Source: Betaproteobacteria bacterium | Lineage (GTDB): Bacteria; Pseudomonadota; Gammaproteobacteria; Burkholderiales; Usitatibacteraceae | Assembly: GCA_025362705.1 (NCBI GenBank) | Contig: JANYFH010000073.1 | Coordinates: 1-43,569, forward strand | Reading direction: 5' to 3' | DNA: 43,569 nucleotides | Shown: piece after piece, positions 7,632-16,474 of the stretch | How positions within the stretch are numbered: the stretch's first letter is position 1 | How the letters are laid out: each line of letters starts with the position of its first letter | The notes under the pieces: model-generated | The model's database searches: none | Told to the model about the DNA's origin: nothing | Seen by the model: the letters and a program-made list of their open reading frames with translations, nothing else | Made by a program: the position numbers and the translations under genes

Positions 7632-8456
7632 GTGTATAAGAGTTCCACTCAATCCATTCCCGAGGTAAGCGATGTGCCTCGTCATGTCGCCATCATCATG
7701 GACGGCAATGGCCGATGGGCCAAGCAACGATTCATGCCGCGTGTCGCAGGGCACAAGCGCGGTGTGAGCGCGGTGCGCGAAACGGTCAAGGCTTGCGGTG
7801 ATCTGGGCATTGAGTATCTGACGTTGTTTGCGTTCTCCAGCGAGAACTGGCGCCGTCCTGCCGATGAAGTTTCGGTACTCATGCAATTGTTCGTGGGGGC
7901 ACTTGAAAACGAAGTTGCCAAATTGAACGACAACAAAGTCCGTTTCAAGGTAGTCGGCGATTTGGCACCCTTCGATGCACGTATCCGTGAACTGATTGCA
8001 AGGGGCGAAGATCTCACCAAAGATCACACCAAGCTCACCTTGACAGTGGCGGCCAACTACGGCGGGCGCTGGGATATTTTGCAGGCAGCCAATCGGGCGC
8101 AAAAGGAAAAACTCCAGCAAACACGGGCTTCGCAGGCGATAGATGCTCCGGAAGCCTCGCCAATACTAGAGTTTGCCGAAATTACCGAAACAGAGCTGGC
8201 ACAGCATCTCTCCATGGCTTATGCGCCAGAACCGGATCTTTTCATTCGCACCGGCGGCGAGGAGCGCATCAGCAATTTTCTGCTCTGGCAGTTGGCGTAC
8301 ACCGAATTTCATTTCACCCAGGAACTCTGGCCGGACTTCGGTCGTGAGAGCCTGTTGAAGGCGATCGATTCCTATCGCCAACGCGAACGGCGATTCGGCC
8401 GCACCAGCGAGCAATTGGTGTCGTCCAAAACGACCGCCGATGCCAACGTCGCGTAG
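7632..8456 (+). CDS. uppS: Undecaprenyl diphosphate synthase (di-trans,poly-cis type)
   Basis: Condenses isopentenyl diphosphate units onto farnesyl diphosphate to make the C55 lipid carrier for peptidoglycan and O-antigen. The catalytic Asp lies in IIMDGNGRWA (about residue 24), followed by HKRGVSAVRE, FAFSSENWRRP and the C-terminal RTGGEERISNFLLWQLAYTE motif. The start is uncertain: GTG at 7632 is used here, and an in-frame TTG at 7620 would add four residues; neither has a clear ribosome-binding site. Between the ANYGGRWDI motif and the RTGGE motif there is a somewhat longer, poorly conserved loop than in E. coli. Its product path links to cdsA and dxr downstream. Confidence 0.95.
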   Translation: MYKSSTQSIPEVSDVPRHVAIIMDGNGRWAKQRFMPRVAGHKRGVSAVRETVKACGDLGIEYLTLFAFSSENWRRPADEVSVLMQLFVGALENEVAKLNDNKVRFKVVGDLAPFDARIRELIARGEDLTKDHTKLTLTVAANYGGRWDILQAANRAQKEKLQQTRASQAIDAPEASPILEFAEITETELAQHLSMAYAPEPDLFIRTGGEERISNFLLWQLAYTEFHFTQELWPDFGRESLLKAIDSYRQRERRFGRTSEQLVSSKTTADANVA

Positions 8457-8502
8457 CATTATCCCAATCGTCAACATCAGGCCGTAACCGCCTCCGACCA
8501 CC

Positions 8503-9360
8503 GTGCTCAAGACACGCGTCATCACCGCGCTCGTGATTTTGCCGATCATCCTGATCGCGCTGTTTCTGTTCCCGGACTGGGCATGGGGCGTGTTCGCTTC
8601 CGGCATTGCGGTTGTCGCCTGCTGGGAGTGGAGCAGGTTTTGCCAGCTTTCCGTTTTTGGTTCCCGCGCTTATTTGACGTTTTCGCTAGCCCTTTGCGGA
8701 CTGATTTTTCTCGTCTACTTTCAGGGGCAGCTATGCGGCATACGCTTTGCCTCGATCGCATTGGCAGGTTTTATCGTCGCGGCGCTGTTTTGGTTGTTCG
8801 CGGTGCCGGTGTGGCTATTGAAGTTATGGCGACCGGCAAACCGCTGGTGGAATGCACTCGCTGGTGGGGTCGTGGTGATTCCGACCTTGCTGGCACTGCT
8901 TTTTTTGCGCGACGTCAGCCCCTGGTTGCTGCTGACGTTCGCCGCCATCGTATGGGTCGCGGACATCGCTGCCTACTTTATTGGCAAGCGTTTTGGCAAA
9001 AACAAACTTGCGTTAGCAATCAGCCCGGGCAAGACAGTCGAAGGCGCACTCGGCGGCATCGCTGGCGTGGCCGCGTATTTTTTCCTCTGGCAATTCCTGG
9101 TTGCGAATAGTTTTGTTGGTCAACATACGTGGTCGCAAGAATTGCGATCCAATCTTGTTGTCCTGTTTGTTTTTTTTGGGCTGCTGGCAGTTGCCTCGGT
9201 GATCGGTGATCTGTTTGAATCATGGATGAAGCGCGGTGCGGGGATGAAAGATTCCAGTAGTCTTCTGCCTGGACACGGCGGGATTCTTGATCGTATTGAT
9301 GCCTTGACGTCAACTTTGCCGCTTGCTGGTTTGTTTGTGCTCGTGCAAGCGGGGGGTTGA
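8503..9360 (+). CDS. cdsA: Phosphatidate cytidylyltransferase
   Basis: Makes CDP-diacylglycerol from phosphatidic acid and CTP at the inner membrane, the branch point for all phospholipids. The 285-residue protein has about eight hydrophobic segments. Diagnostic motifs are SPGKTVEGALGG and the C-terminal signature MKRGAGMKDSSSLLPGHGG followed by ILDRIDAL. The start is GTG at 8503 (LKTRVITALVILPIILIALF), which gives the first membrane segment; no clear Shine-Dalgarno is seen. Its stop is 4 bases before the dxr start, so translation is probably coupled. Confidence 0.96.
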   Translation: MLKTRVITALVILPIILIALFLFPDWAWGVFASGIAVVACWEWSRFCQLSVFGSRAYLTFSLALCGLIFLVYFQGQLCGIRFASIALAGFIVAALFWLFAVPVWLLKLWRPANRWWNALAGGVVVIPTLLALLFLRDVSPWLLLTFAAIVWVADIAAYFIGKRFGKNKLALAISPGKTVEGALGGIAGVAAYFFLWQFLVANSFVGQHTWSQELRSNLVVLFVFFGLLAVASVIGDLFESWMKRGAGMKDSSSLLPGHGGILDRIDALTSTLPLAGLFVLVQAGG

Positions 9361-9364
9361 GAGC

Positions 9365-10570
9365 GTGAAAATCAGAAACGTCACCGTCCTCGGCTCCACC
9401 GGTTCTATCGGTGTCAGTACGCTCGATGTAATTGCGCGGCACCCTGATCGCTTTCGCGTTTTTGCTTTATCCGCGTCCTCACGTGTCGAAGAACTCGCAT
9501 TGCAATGCGAAAAATTTCACCCACGCTATGCCGTTATTGCGGACGAGACTTGTGCCGACGCGCTACGCGTGCGCCTGAAGAGGGCAACTTGTGACACGGA
9601 AGTGTTGGCAGGTGAAAGTGCTCTCTCCGAAATTGCTGCGCATGCCGACACTGATGTTGTGATGGCGGCTATCGTCGGTGCTGCCGGTTTGCCCTCGTCG
9701 CTCGCTGCTGCGCGCGCGGGCAAAACTGTGCTGCTCGCCAACAAGGAAGCATTGGTGATGGCAGGGCAAATTTTTATGAATGCGGTAATCGAGAATGGCG
9801 CGACACTGTCGCCAATCGATAGTGAGCACAACGCGATCTTTCAATCGTTACCACGCAATTTTGGCGATGGTCTAACAAAAGTCGGCGTACGCAAAATCAT
9901 ACTTACCGCATCCGGCGGGCCATTTCGCACACGGTCGATCAACGAGCTACACGACGTCACACCGGATCAGGCGTGTGCCCATCCGAATTGGGTGATGGGT
10001 CGAAAGATTTCTGTTGATTCGGCCACCATGATGAATAAAGGACTCGAAGTCATTGAGGCGCATTGGTTATTCGATGCACCTGCGGAAATGATTGAGGTTG
10101 TGGTTCATCCGCAGAGCATCGTGCATTCAATGGTCGAATATCTTGATGGCTCAGTGATGGCGCAACTGGGCAACCCCGATATGCGCACGCCGATTGCGTA
10201 TGGATTGGGCTTCCCCGATCGTATCAATGCCGGCGTTGGCACGCTTGACTTGGCGAAAGCGGGCAAACTCGAATTCGTCACTTTGGACGCCGAACGGTTT
10301 CCGTGCGTGCGCCTCGCGTACGAAGCGCTAAGGTTGGGCGGTACCGCACCAGCTGTACTCAATGCCGCCAACGAAGTTGCGGTCGATGCATTTTTGAGTG
10401 AAACGTTGTCGTTCACCGATATTCCGCGCGTGATTGAAGATGTTCTGCACGGTACCGCAATCACGCCTGCGACGACGTTGAGCGATATTATTGATGCCGA
10501 CTGCAATGCTCGCGTGGCGGCTCGTGAACGAATTGCGCGTTCGCCCCTCCAACGCACTGCGGCCAAATAA
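9365..10570 (+). CDS. dxr: 1-deoxy-D-xylulose 5-phosphate reductoisomerase
   Basis: Second step of the MEP isoprenoid pathway, converting DXP to 2-C-methyl-D-erythritol 4-phosphate with NADPH. The 401 residues match the family. The Rossmann motif GSTGSIG is at residues 10–16; LLANKEALVMAG, the metal-binding PIDSEHNAI, LTASGGPFR and the MNKGLEVIEAHWLF segment are all intact. The start is GTG at 9365 with a G-rich Shine-Dalgarno (GGGGGTTGAG) that overlaps the end of cdsA. Together with uppS and cdsA it supplies lipid carriers and phospholipid precursors. Confidence 0.98.
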   Translation: MKIRNVTVLGSTGSIGVSTLDVIARHPDRFRVFALSASSRVEELALQCEKFHPRYAVIADETCADALRVRLKRATCDTEVLAGESALSEIAAHADTDVVMAAIVGAAGLPSSLAAARAGKTVLLANKEALVMAGQIFMNAVIENGATLSPIDSEHNAIFQSLPRNFGDGLTKVGVRKIILTASGGPFRTRSINELHDVTPDQACAHPNWVMGRKISVDSATMMNKGLEVIEAHWLFDAPAEMIEVVVHPQSIVHSMVEYLDGSVMAQLGNPDMRTPIAYGLGFPDRINAGVGTLDLAKAGKLEFVTLDAERFPCVRLAYEALRLGGTAPAVLNAANEVAVDAFLSETLSFTDIPRVIEDVLHGTAITPATTLSDIIDADCNARVAARERIARSPLQRTAAK

Positions 10571-10597
10571 ACTTTTTTGCGTCAGACCTTTCCAGAT

Positions 10598-11962
10598 ATG
10601 TGGATCCTCACCACCATCGCCGCTTTTGCCGTAGCCATCGGCACCCTTGTGACCATCCATGAGCTTGGTCATTACTGGGTCGCGCGCTGGTGCGATGTGA
10701 AAATTCTGCGTTTTTCGATTGGCTTTGGTCGCCCGCTGTGGTTGCGCAAGGCGGGCCCTGATCAAACCGAATGGGTGATCGGCGCACTGCCACTTGGTGG
10801 CTATGTGAAGATGGCCGATGAACGCGATGGCAGCGCGGAAGCACCGGACAGGGCGCGTGCGTTCAACAATAAAACGGTCTGGCAGCGCATTCTGATTGTG
10901 CTTGCTGGGCCACTCGCCAATTTCATTCTCGCGGCATTCCTGTATTGGGCGCTGTTCGTTTCCGGCGCACCCGGCACCAGGCCATACATCGCCGCACCTG
11001 CTGCCAATTCCGCTGCTGCCGCAGGCGGATTTGCGGAATTCGATCTGATCACCCAAGTTGGTGATGCGCCAGTCCGGACGTGGGGTGACGCGCGGTTCCA
11101 GTTGTTGGAGGCGGCGGTCAAACGAGGCAACGTCGAGATTGAAGTTGAAGATGCAGGTGGACAGCGCTGTTTTAAGAGCCTCAACCTGGAAGCAGTTGGC
11201 AAGGATGACCTCGACAAGGATTTCCTGGCCAAGGTTGGGATGTCCCCGTATCGCATGAAAGTTCTGCCGGTCCTTGATGAGGTCATTCCAGATAGTGCTG
11301 CAGACCGAGCGGGATTGCGCACTGGTGATCGCGTGCTGCAGGTGCAGGGAGCACCCATTGATCGATGGGAGACATTGGTGGCGCGCGTTTCAACGCGACC
11401 GGGCGAGCGAATAGAACTTGACATCGAGCGAGGCGGGGCACAAATGCGCTTAATCGTGATTCCCGAATCCGTTACAGAAAATGGCAAGACTTTCGGTCGC
11501 ATCGGCGTGAAGCCGAAGGTTGATCGAAAGGTCCTCGAAACACTTAACACTGTGGTGCGCTACGGTCCGGTTGAGGCAATCCCGCGCGCCTGGGCCAAAG
11601 TCTGGGACATGTCGATGTTCAGTCTCAAAATGATGGGCAGGATGATCACCGGCGACATTTCGTGGAAAAACCTTTCCGGTCCTATCACGATCGCCGATTA
11701 TGCTGGCCAATCAGCGCAATTGGGCTGGATAACGTATGTTACGTTTCTGGCACTGATCAGCATCAGCCTCGGCGTGCTGAATCTGTTGCCCATTCCGGTC
11801 TTGGATGGGGGACAGTTGATGTATTATATCGCCGAGATTCTCAAGGGCAGTCCCGTCTCCGAAAAAGTGATGGAAATCGGCCAACAGGTCGGCCTCACTC
11901 TGTTGCTCGGCCTAACGGCTTTTGCCTTCTACAACGACATACACCGCCTCGTCACCGGCTAA
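10598..11962 (+). CDS. rseP: RIP metalloprotease RseP (site-2 protease family)
   Basis: Inner-membrane zinc protease that cuts the transmembrane segment of anti-sigma factors such as RseA and trims leftover signal peptides. At 454 residues it matches E. coli RseP. The catalytic HELGH lies at residues 21–25 in the first membrane helix; periplasmic PDZ-like repeats contain DSAADRAGLRTGDRVL; the third zinc ligand is in PVLDGGQLMYY near residue 400. The start is the ATG at 10598 because the N-terminal helix then follows directly; an in-frame TTG 21 bases upstream is less likely. In this genome it could also process the putative membrane anti-sigma factor encoded at 31877–32929, which is an inference. 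Confidence 0.97.
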   Translation: MWILTTIAAFAVAIGTLVTIHELGHYWVARWCDVKILRFSIGFGRPLWLRKAGPDQTEWVIGALPLGGYVKMADERDGSAEAPDRARAFNNKTVWQRILIVLAGPLANFILAAFLYWALFVSGAPGTRPYIAAPAANSAAAAGGFAEFDLITQVGDAPVRTWGDARFQLLEAAVKRGNVEIEVEDAGGQRCFKSLNLEAVGKDDLDKDFLAKVGMSPYRMKVLPVLDEVIPDSAADRAGLRTGDRVLQVQGAPIDRWETLVARVSTRPGERIELDIERGGAQMRLIVIPESVTENGKTFGRIGVKPKVDRKVLETLNTVVRYGPVEAIPRAWAKVWDMSMFSLKMMGRMITGDISWKNLSGPITIADYAGQSAQLGWITYVTFLALISISLGVLNLLPIPVLDGGQLMYYIAEILKGSPVSEKVMEIGQQVGLTLLLGLTAFAFYNDIHRLVTG

Positions 11963-11968
11963 TAATTG

Positions 11969-14272
11969 ATGCGCTTCAACAATACCTCCAAATTGCTTTC
12001 GGCTCTTCTTGCCGCTTTATTTTCCGCCGCTGCACTCGCGATCCAACCGTTCGTAATCAAAGACATTCGTGTCGAGGGTGCGCAACGCACCGAAGCCGGC
12101 ACGGTGTTCAGCTATCTACCGGTCAAGGTCGGTGAGAGCATGGATGACGACAAGGCTGCAGCAGCGATCAAGGCGCTGTACGCGACCGGCTTTTATTCCG
12201 ACGTGCGCCTTGAAGTGGAAAACGACGTGCTCATCGTTTTTTTGGTGGAACGCCCGGCAATTTCGCAGATCGACATTAACGGTGCCAAGGAATTCACCAA
12301 GGAGAACCTGAAAGACGGTTTGAAATCGGCCGGAATATCCGAAGCGAAAATTTTTGATCGTTCAATTCTGGACCGCGCCGAAAAAGAGATCAAACGCCAG
12401 TACACCAGCCGCGGCTTTTATTCAGCAAAAGTAACGACGACGGTGACGCCGATTGAGCGCAACCGCATTTCATTGACATTCACCATCGAGGAAGGCGAAG
12501 TTTCAAAGATTGTCGATATCAACATTATCGGCGCGTCCGCATTTTCCGAATCAACCTTGCTTAAGGAGTTTGAACTCACCACTGGCGGCTGGTTTACCTG
12601 GTTTACAAAAGATGACCAGTACTCCAAGCAGAAGTTGTCGGGCGACCTCGAAAAACTAAAGTCCTATTATCTGAATCGCGGCTATCTGGAGTTCAACATT
12701 GAATCGACGCAGGTATCGATTACACCGGATAAAGAGAAAATTTACATCACCGTTAATATTACCGAGGGCCCGGTTTATAAAGTTACTGACATCAAGTTTC
12801 AGGGCGAGTTGAAAATTTCCGAAGAAGAAATGCGCTCGCTGTTGTTATTCAAGTCTGGCGAGACATTCTCGCGCCAGAAAATTGTCGATTCGGTCAAGCG
12901 CATCAGTGATCGCCTTGGTAATGACGGCTACTCGTTCGCCAATATCAATCCGGTGCCAGAACCGGATCGGGCCAGCAAGACGGCGTCGTTTACGATGTTT
13001 GTCGATCCCGGCCGCCGCGTCCATATTCGCCGCATAAACGTGCAAGGTAACTCGCGTACGCGCGACGAAGTGATTCGTCGCGAAATGCGCCAGTTGGAGT
13101 CGGCATGGTATTCGAATGAGAAAATTGCACGCTCAAAAGAAAGGCTGGAGCGCACCAGCTTTTTTGAAGATATCACCGTGGACACACCTTCCGTTCCGGG
13201 TTCCAACGATCAGGTAGATTTGAATGTGACCGTCAAGGAGCGCAATACAGGTAGTTTGCAATTTGGCGTTGGTTATTCAAGTGCGGAAAAATTGACAATA
13301 AGCGCCTCGGTCTCACAGGCGAACATTTTCGGTAGTGGTAACCAACTTTCGTTTCGCGTCAATAACAGCACCATCAGCAAAGCCTATGAGGTCTCTTACC
13401 TGAACCCTTACTGGACGGTCGATGGTATCGCCAGAGGGTTTGACGTTTACCAGCGTGATCTCAATACCTCCACTCTGACAACGGGATCATATAACTCGAC
13501 GTCCACAGGTGTGGGAGCGCGATTTGGGGTGCCCGTCACCGAATACGATGGCGTAAATTTTGGCCTTGGTGCGGAACGCACCAAGCTGGGACTGGATGCA
13601 GCCAGCCCGCAGCGCTATATCGATTACGTCAACACGTTCGGAAGCAAGAGCGACACGTTGCGCGGATCGCTCGGATTTTCTCGTGATACGCGTGACAGCA
13701 TCTACTTTCCGAGAAGCGGATACCTGATCGAAATAGGTGGCGAGATGGGCTTGCCCGGGGGCGACGTGAAATTTTATCGCCTGCAGACGAAAGCACAATA
13801 TCTTCGTCCAATCTGGGGGCCGATCGTTCTTAACGTCAATGCCGAATTTGGCTATGCGAACGGCTATGGGGGCAAACCTCTGCCTTTTTTCAAGAATTTT
13901 TATGCCGGTGGCGTCGATTCGGTGCGCGGTTATCAGCAAAGTACGTTGGGGCCACTGGACATCAATAATCAGGCGCTGGGTGGTAACCAGCGCTTCGTTG
14001 CCAATGCAGAATTCCTCTTTCCACTGCCAGGCACCAAGTCCGACAAATCGGTGCGTCTTTCGGTTTTTGCAGATGCGGGTAATATCTTCGGTGTGGATTT
14101 CCGTGGAAACCGGCAAAAATTCTATATAAACGATATGAAAACATCGGTTGGCGTTGCGGTAAGCTGGTTCTCACCGGTCGGCCCGTTGAAATTCAGCTTG
14201 GCAAAACCGCTGAACGTGAGGCCGGGGGATCAGATCGAACGATTCCAGTTCTTGCTTGGGCGAGTATTCTGA
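11969..14272 (+). CDS. bamA: Outer membrane protein assembly factor BamA
   Basis: The central beta-barrel of the BAM complex that inserts outer-membrane proteins. The 767 residues comprise a signal peptide (to about residue 22, ending ALA), five POTRA domains (~residues 22–420) and a 16-stranded barrel ending in the outer-membrane signature Phe. The loop-6 motif VRGYQQSTLGP is intact near residue 655. The start is ATG at 11969, six bases after the rseP stop codon; a TTG immediately upstream in frame is disfavoured. The stop overlaps a possible upstream start of the next gene (TGATG), consistent with translational coupling to skp. Confidence 0.98.
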   Translation: MRFNNTSKLLSALLAALFSAAALAIQPFVIKDIRVEGAQRTEAGTVFSYLPVKVGESMDDDKAAAAIKALYATGFYSDVRLEVENDVLIVFLVERPAISQIDINGAKEFTKENLKDGLKSAGISEAKIFDRSILDRAEKEIKRQYTSRGFYSAKVTTTVTPIERNRISLTFTIEEGEVSKIVDINIIGASAFSESTLLKEFELTTGGWFTWFTKDDQYSKQKLSGDLEKLKSYYLNRGYLEFNIESTQVSITPDKEKIYITVNITEGPVYKVTDIKFQGELKISEEEMRSLLLFKSGETFSRQKIVDSVKRISDRLGNDGYSFANINPVPEPDRASKTASFTMFVDPGRRVHIRRINVQGNSRTRDEVIRREMRQLESAWYSNEKIARSKERLERTSFFEDITVDTPSVPGSNDQVDLNVTVKERNTGSLQFGVGYSSAEKLTISASVSQANIFGSGNQLSFRVNNSTISKAYEVSYLNPYWTVDGIARGFDVYQRDLNTSTLTTGSYNSTSTGVGARFGVPVTEYDGVNFGLGAERTKLGLDAASPQRYIDYVNTFGSKSDTLRGSLGFSRDTRDSIYFPRSGYLIEIGGEMGLPGGDVKFYRLQTKAQYLRPIWGPIVLNVNAEFGYANGYGGKPLPFFKNFYAGGVDSVRGYQQSTLGPLDINNQALGGNQRFVANAEFLFPLPGTKSDKSVRLSVFADAGNIFGVDFRGNRQKFYINDMKTSVGVAVSWFSPVGPLKFSLAKPLNVRPGDQIERFQFLLGRVF

Positions 14273-14310
14273 TGCAATTTTCGATGCGATTTTTCAAAGA
14301 AGGTCGAGAT

Positions 14311-14811
14311 ATGGCTAATTCCCTGCGCCTGATGGTCGTCTGTCTCACGCTCGTGACTTCCATGTGTGCCATGGCTGTCGAGACGAAGGTAGGCTTTGTC
14401 AATCGCGAGCGGATACTCCGTGAGGCCGCGCCTGCGAAACGGGCGCAGGTCAAGCTCGAGAAGGAATTTGCGAACCGTCAGACGGAATTGAACAAGATGG
14501 AAAAACAGGGGCGCGACCTTGAGGCGACGTTACAAAAGGAAGCCGTGACCTTGCCGGAAGCCGAGCGTGTTGCCAAGGAACGACAGCTCGCGCAACTTAC
14601 TCGCGATTTTCAGCGCATGCAAAGAGAGTTTCGCGAGGACCTGAGCTTGCGTCAGAGCGAGGAATTGTCGTCACTACAAGAAAGAGCCAACAAAGTGATA
14701 AACGAAATCGCGGAAAAGGAAAAATTCGATTTGATTCTGCACGAGGCAACCTTCGCGAGTCCAAGAATCGATATTACGGACAAAGTTATCAAGGCGCTCG
14801 CTGATAAATGA
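14311..14811 (+). CDS. skp: Periplasmic chaperone Skp/OmpH
   Basis: Holds unfolded outer-membrane proteins in the periplasm and delivers them to BamA. From ATG 14311 the protein has 166 residues, with a signal peptide (MANSLRLMVVCLTLVTSMCAMA) and then the mature start VETKVGFVNRERIL, typical of the family. The middle is a long charged coiled coil (residues ~45–130), as in the Skp tentacles. This start is preferred over ATG 14272 because it has the Shine-Dalgarno GAAGG (14299–14303) and a proper signal sequence. It directly follows bamA, the expected partner. Confidence 0.95.
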   Translation: MANSLRLMVVCLTLVTSMCAMAVETKVGFVNRERILREAAPAKRAQVKLEKEFANRQTELNKMEKQGRDLEATLQKEAVTLPEAERVAKERQLAQLTRDFQRMQREFREDLSLRQSEELSSLQERANKVINEIAEKEKFDLILHEATFASPRIDITDKVIKALADK

Positions 14812-15034
14812 CCTTTACTTCGCGATTGTTGAATCTTTGCGAAATATACGAATCCAAAAAAGCCTATGGAATTGAAACCATTTGTTTCAGCATCATTCGC
14901 CGCAAAGACTGGCGGCATTTTGATGTGGTAGATTGAAATAGTGTTGTGCGAGTCGCACGATGCCGAGTGAGCCAAACGAGATGTTTGGCGGGAAACAAAG
15001 ATTACTTACTGTTTTTTTACTTTTCGAGATAACT

Positions 15035-16348
15035 ATGAACAAGCGCTTTCTGCTTCAATTGGCCGCGATTTTTTCGGCAATGGCACTACTGACGTCCTGC
15101 GGAAAGAACGCCAGTCCGAGCTCCGATGCGACCATGCGGGTAATCAATTTCGGGGTCGACTATGGCGCCGTCAATGTTGCGTTCGATGATGTTAGCGGTT
15201 CCACCACCACCACCACTGGTTTTGCGTCCAATGTGGCTCGTGAGAGTGCCAGCGGCTATGCCAATGTGCATAGTGGAACCCGCAGCTTCACCGTTTCCAG
15301 CGTATCGGGAGGTGGTTCACTACTTGTGCAGTCGCTGTCGCCAGCAGTGGCTGGCAAGTACACGATGATCACTTACGGTGTCTCGAGTTCGCCGCGTGCG
15401 ATGATATTGCAGGAAGATACCTTCACGCAGCCTGCGGCTGGCTTCTTCCGTTTTCGCGTGGCTGTGCCCGCGATTGGTTTGGATGCACTCGACCTTTATC
15501 TGACGGCACCCGGCGTGGATCTGTCGACCACTAGCCCATCATTTGCAGCGCTTGGAAATGGTGTCTCTTCAGCAACAGCCGACTTCGCAGTTGGGACCTA
15601 CCAGTTGCGTGCGACCGTTGCAGGCACAAAAACTGTTGTTTTCGACGGTGGCACGATGGCCTTTGTCAGTCTTGATCGTATTACGCTGGCCATTTACACC
15701 ATTGGCAGCAACAAGCTCGCCAATGCGGCCGTGCTGAAAGTCGATGATCCCGGCACGTTTACGCTGGTTCGCAACACGCTTGGACGCTACCGCTTCTTTC
15801 AGGGTAACCCAGGCTATTCATTGGTAAATGTCCTGTTCAATGGCGTGGTTGGATTGTCCAACGTTCCATTTACAGGTGCATCCGGATACGTCGGTTCAAC
15901 GACGGCCGCCCGTACATTAACAATCAGTCCCTCGGCAACACCAGGGACGAATGTTATCAGTCAGTCTCTTTCGCTTACGCCCGCGCAAGATTCAACTATC
16001 ATGCTCGCGGGCAGTCTTGGAAATTCGGTCGCCGTGGTTCTTCCGGATACGACCCTGCCTTCGGCGATTGGCAAGGCGCGCGTTCGCTTTGTTAACGGAA
16101 GCATCGGTGGCGGCCAGTTCGATGTATTCGTGAATTTCCAATCGACGATTTCCGGCTTGACCGAACGATCTGCCTCCTCATATTTCGATTTCGACGCAAA
16201 TATCTATGCATTTGCAGTGAATTCAGCTGGTACGGGCACGCAGGTACTGAATCTCCCCAATATCACACTTGAAGCCAACAAGGTGTATTCGATCTTCCTG
16301 GTAGGGCCGACCAACGCGCTGCAGGGTGTAGTGATTCAGGATAACTGA
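15035..16348 (+). CDS. DUF4397-domain lipoprotein
   Basis: A 437-residue predicted lipoprotein. The signal peptide ends in the lipobox LTSC with the lipidated Cys at residue 22, followed by GKNASPSS. The mature part has two or three tandem beta-rich modules, each starting with motifs like MRVINFGVDYGAVNVAFDD, GRYRFFQGNPGYSLVNVLF and ARVRFVNGSIGGGQFDVFV. This R-x-x-N–V-D/N-V-x-F pattern is typical of DUF4397, a domain of unknown function. It is rich in Ser, Thr, Gly and Val and poor in charge. The ATG at 15035 is chosen over upstream in-frame starts because it gives the signal peptide. It interrupts the usual skp–lpxD junction and has its own terminator. Confidence 0.87.
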   Translation: MNKRFLLQLAAIFSAMALLTSCGKNASPSSDATMRVINFGVDYGAVNVAFDDVSGSTTTTTGFASNVARESASGYANVHSGTRSFTVSSVSGGGSLLVQSLSPAVAGKYTMITYGVSSSPRAMILQEDTFTQPAAGFFRFRVAVPAIGLDALDLYLTAPGVDLSTTSPSFAALGNGVSSATADFAVGTYQLRATVAGTKTVVFDGGTMAFVSLDRITLAIYTIGSNKLANAAVLKVDDPGTFTLVRNTLGRYRFFQGNPGYSLVNVLFNGVVGLSNVPFTGASGYVGSTTAARTLTISPSATPGTNVISQSLSLTPAQDSTIMLAGSLGNSVAVVLPDTTLPSAIGKARVRFVNGSIGGGQFDVFVNFQSTISGLTERSASSYFDFDANIYAFAVNSAGTGTQVLNLPNITLEANKVYSIFLVGPTNALQGVVIQDN

Positions 16349-16372
16349 TCAGTTTTTGGTGCGTTTCAAACG

Positions 16373-16400
16373 AAAGGGTCGCCTGCGGGCGACCCTTTTT
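16373..16400 (+). terminator. Rho-independent terminator after the DUF4397 lipoprotein gene
   Basis: An 11-bp perfect stem AAAGGGTCGCC / GGCGACCCTTT with a TGCG loop runs into TT. It is the strongest terminator in the envelope cluster and implies that lpxD has its own promoter. A smaller 6-bp hairpin GCGGGC / GCCCGC follows at 16427–16445. Confidence 0.9.
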
Positions 16401-16474
16401 GTTAAATGCGGGGTGACTGCCTAGTGGCGGGCTGTTCACGCCCGCATTGAGGATTCTCGTGAGAAAATGTCGAG

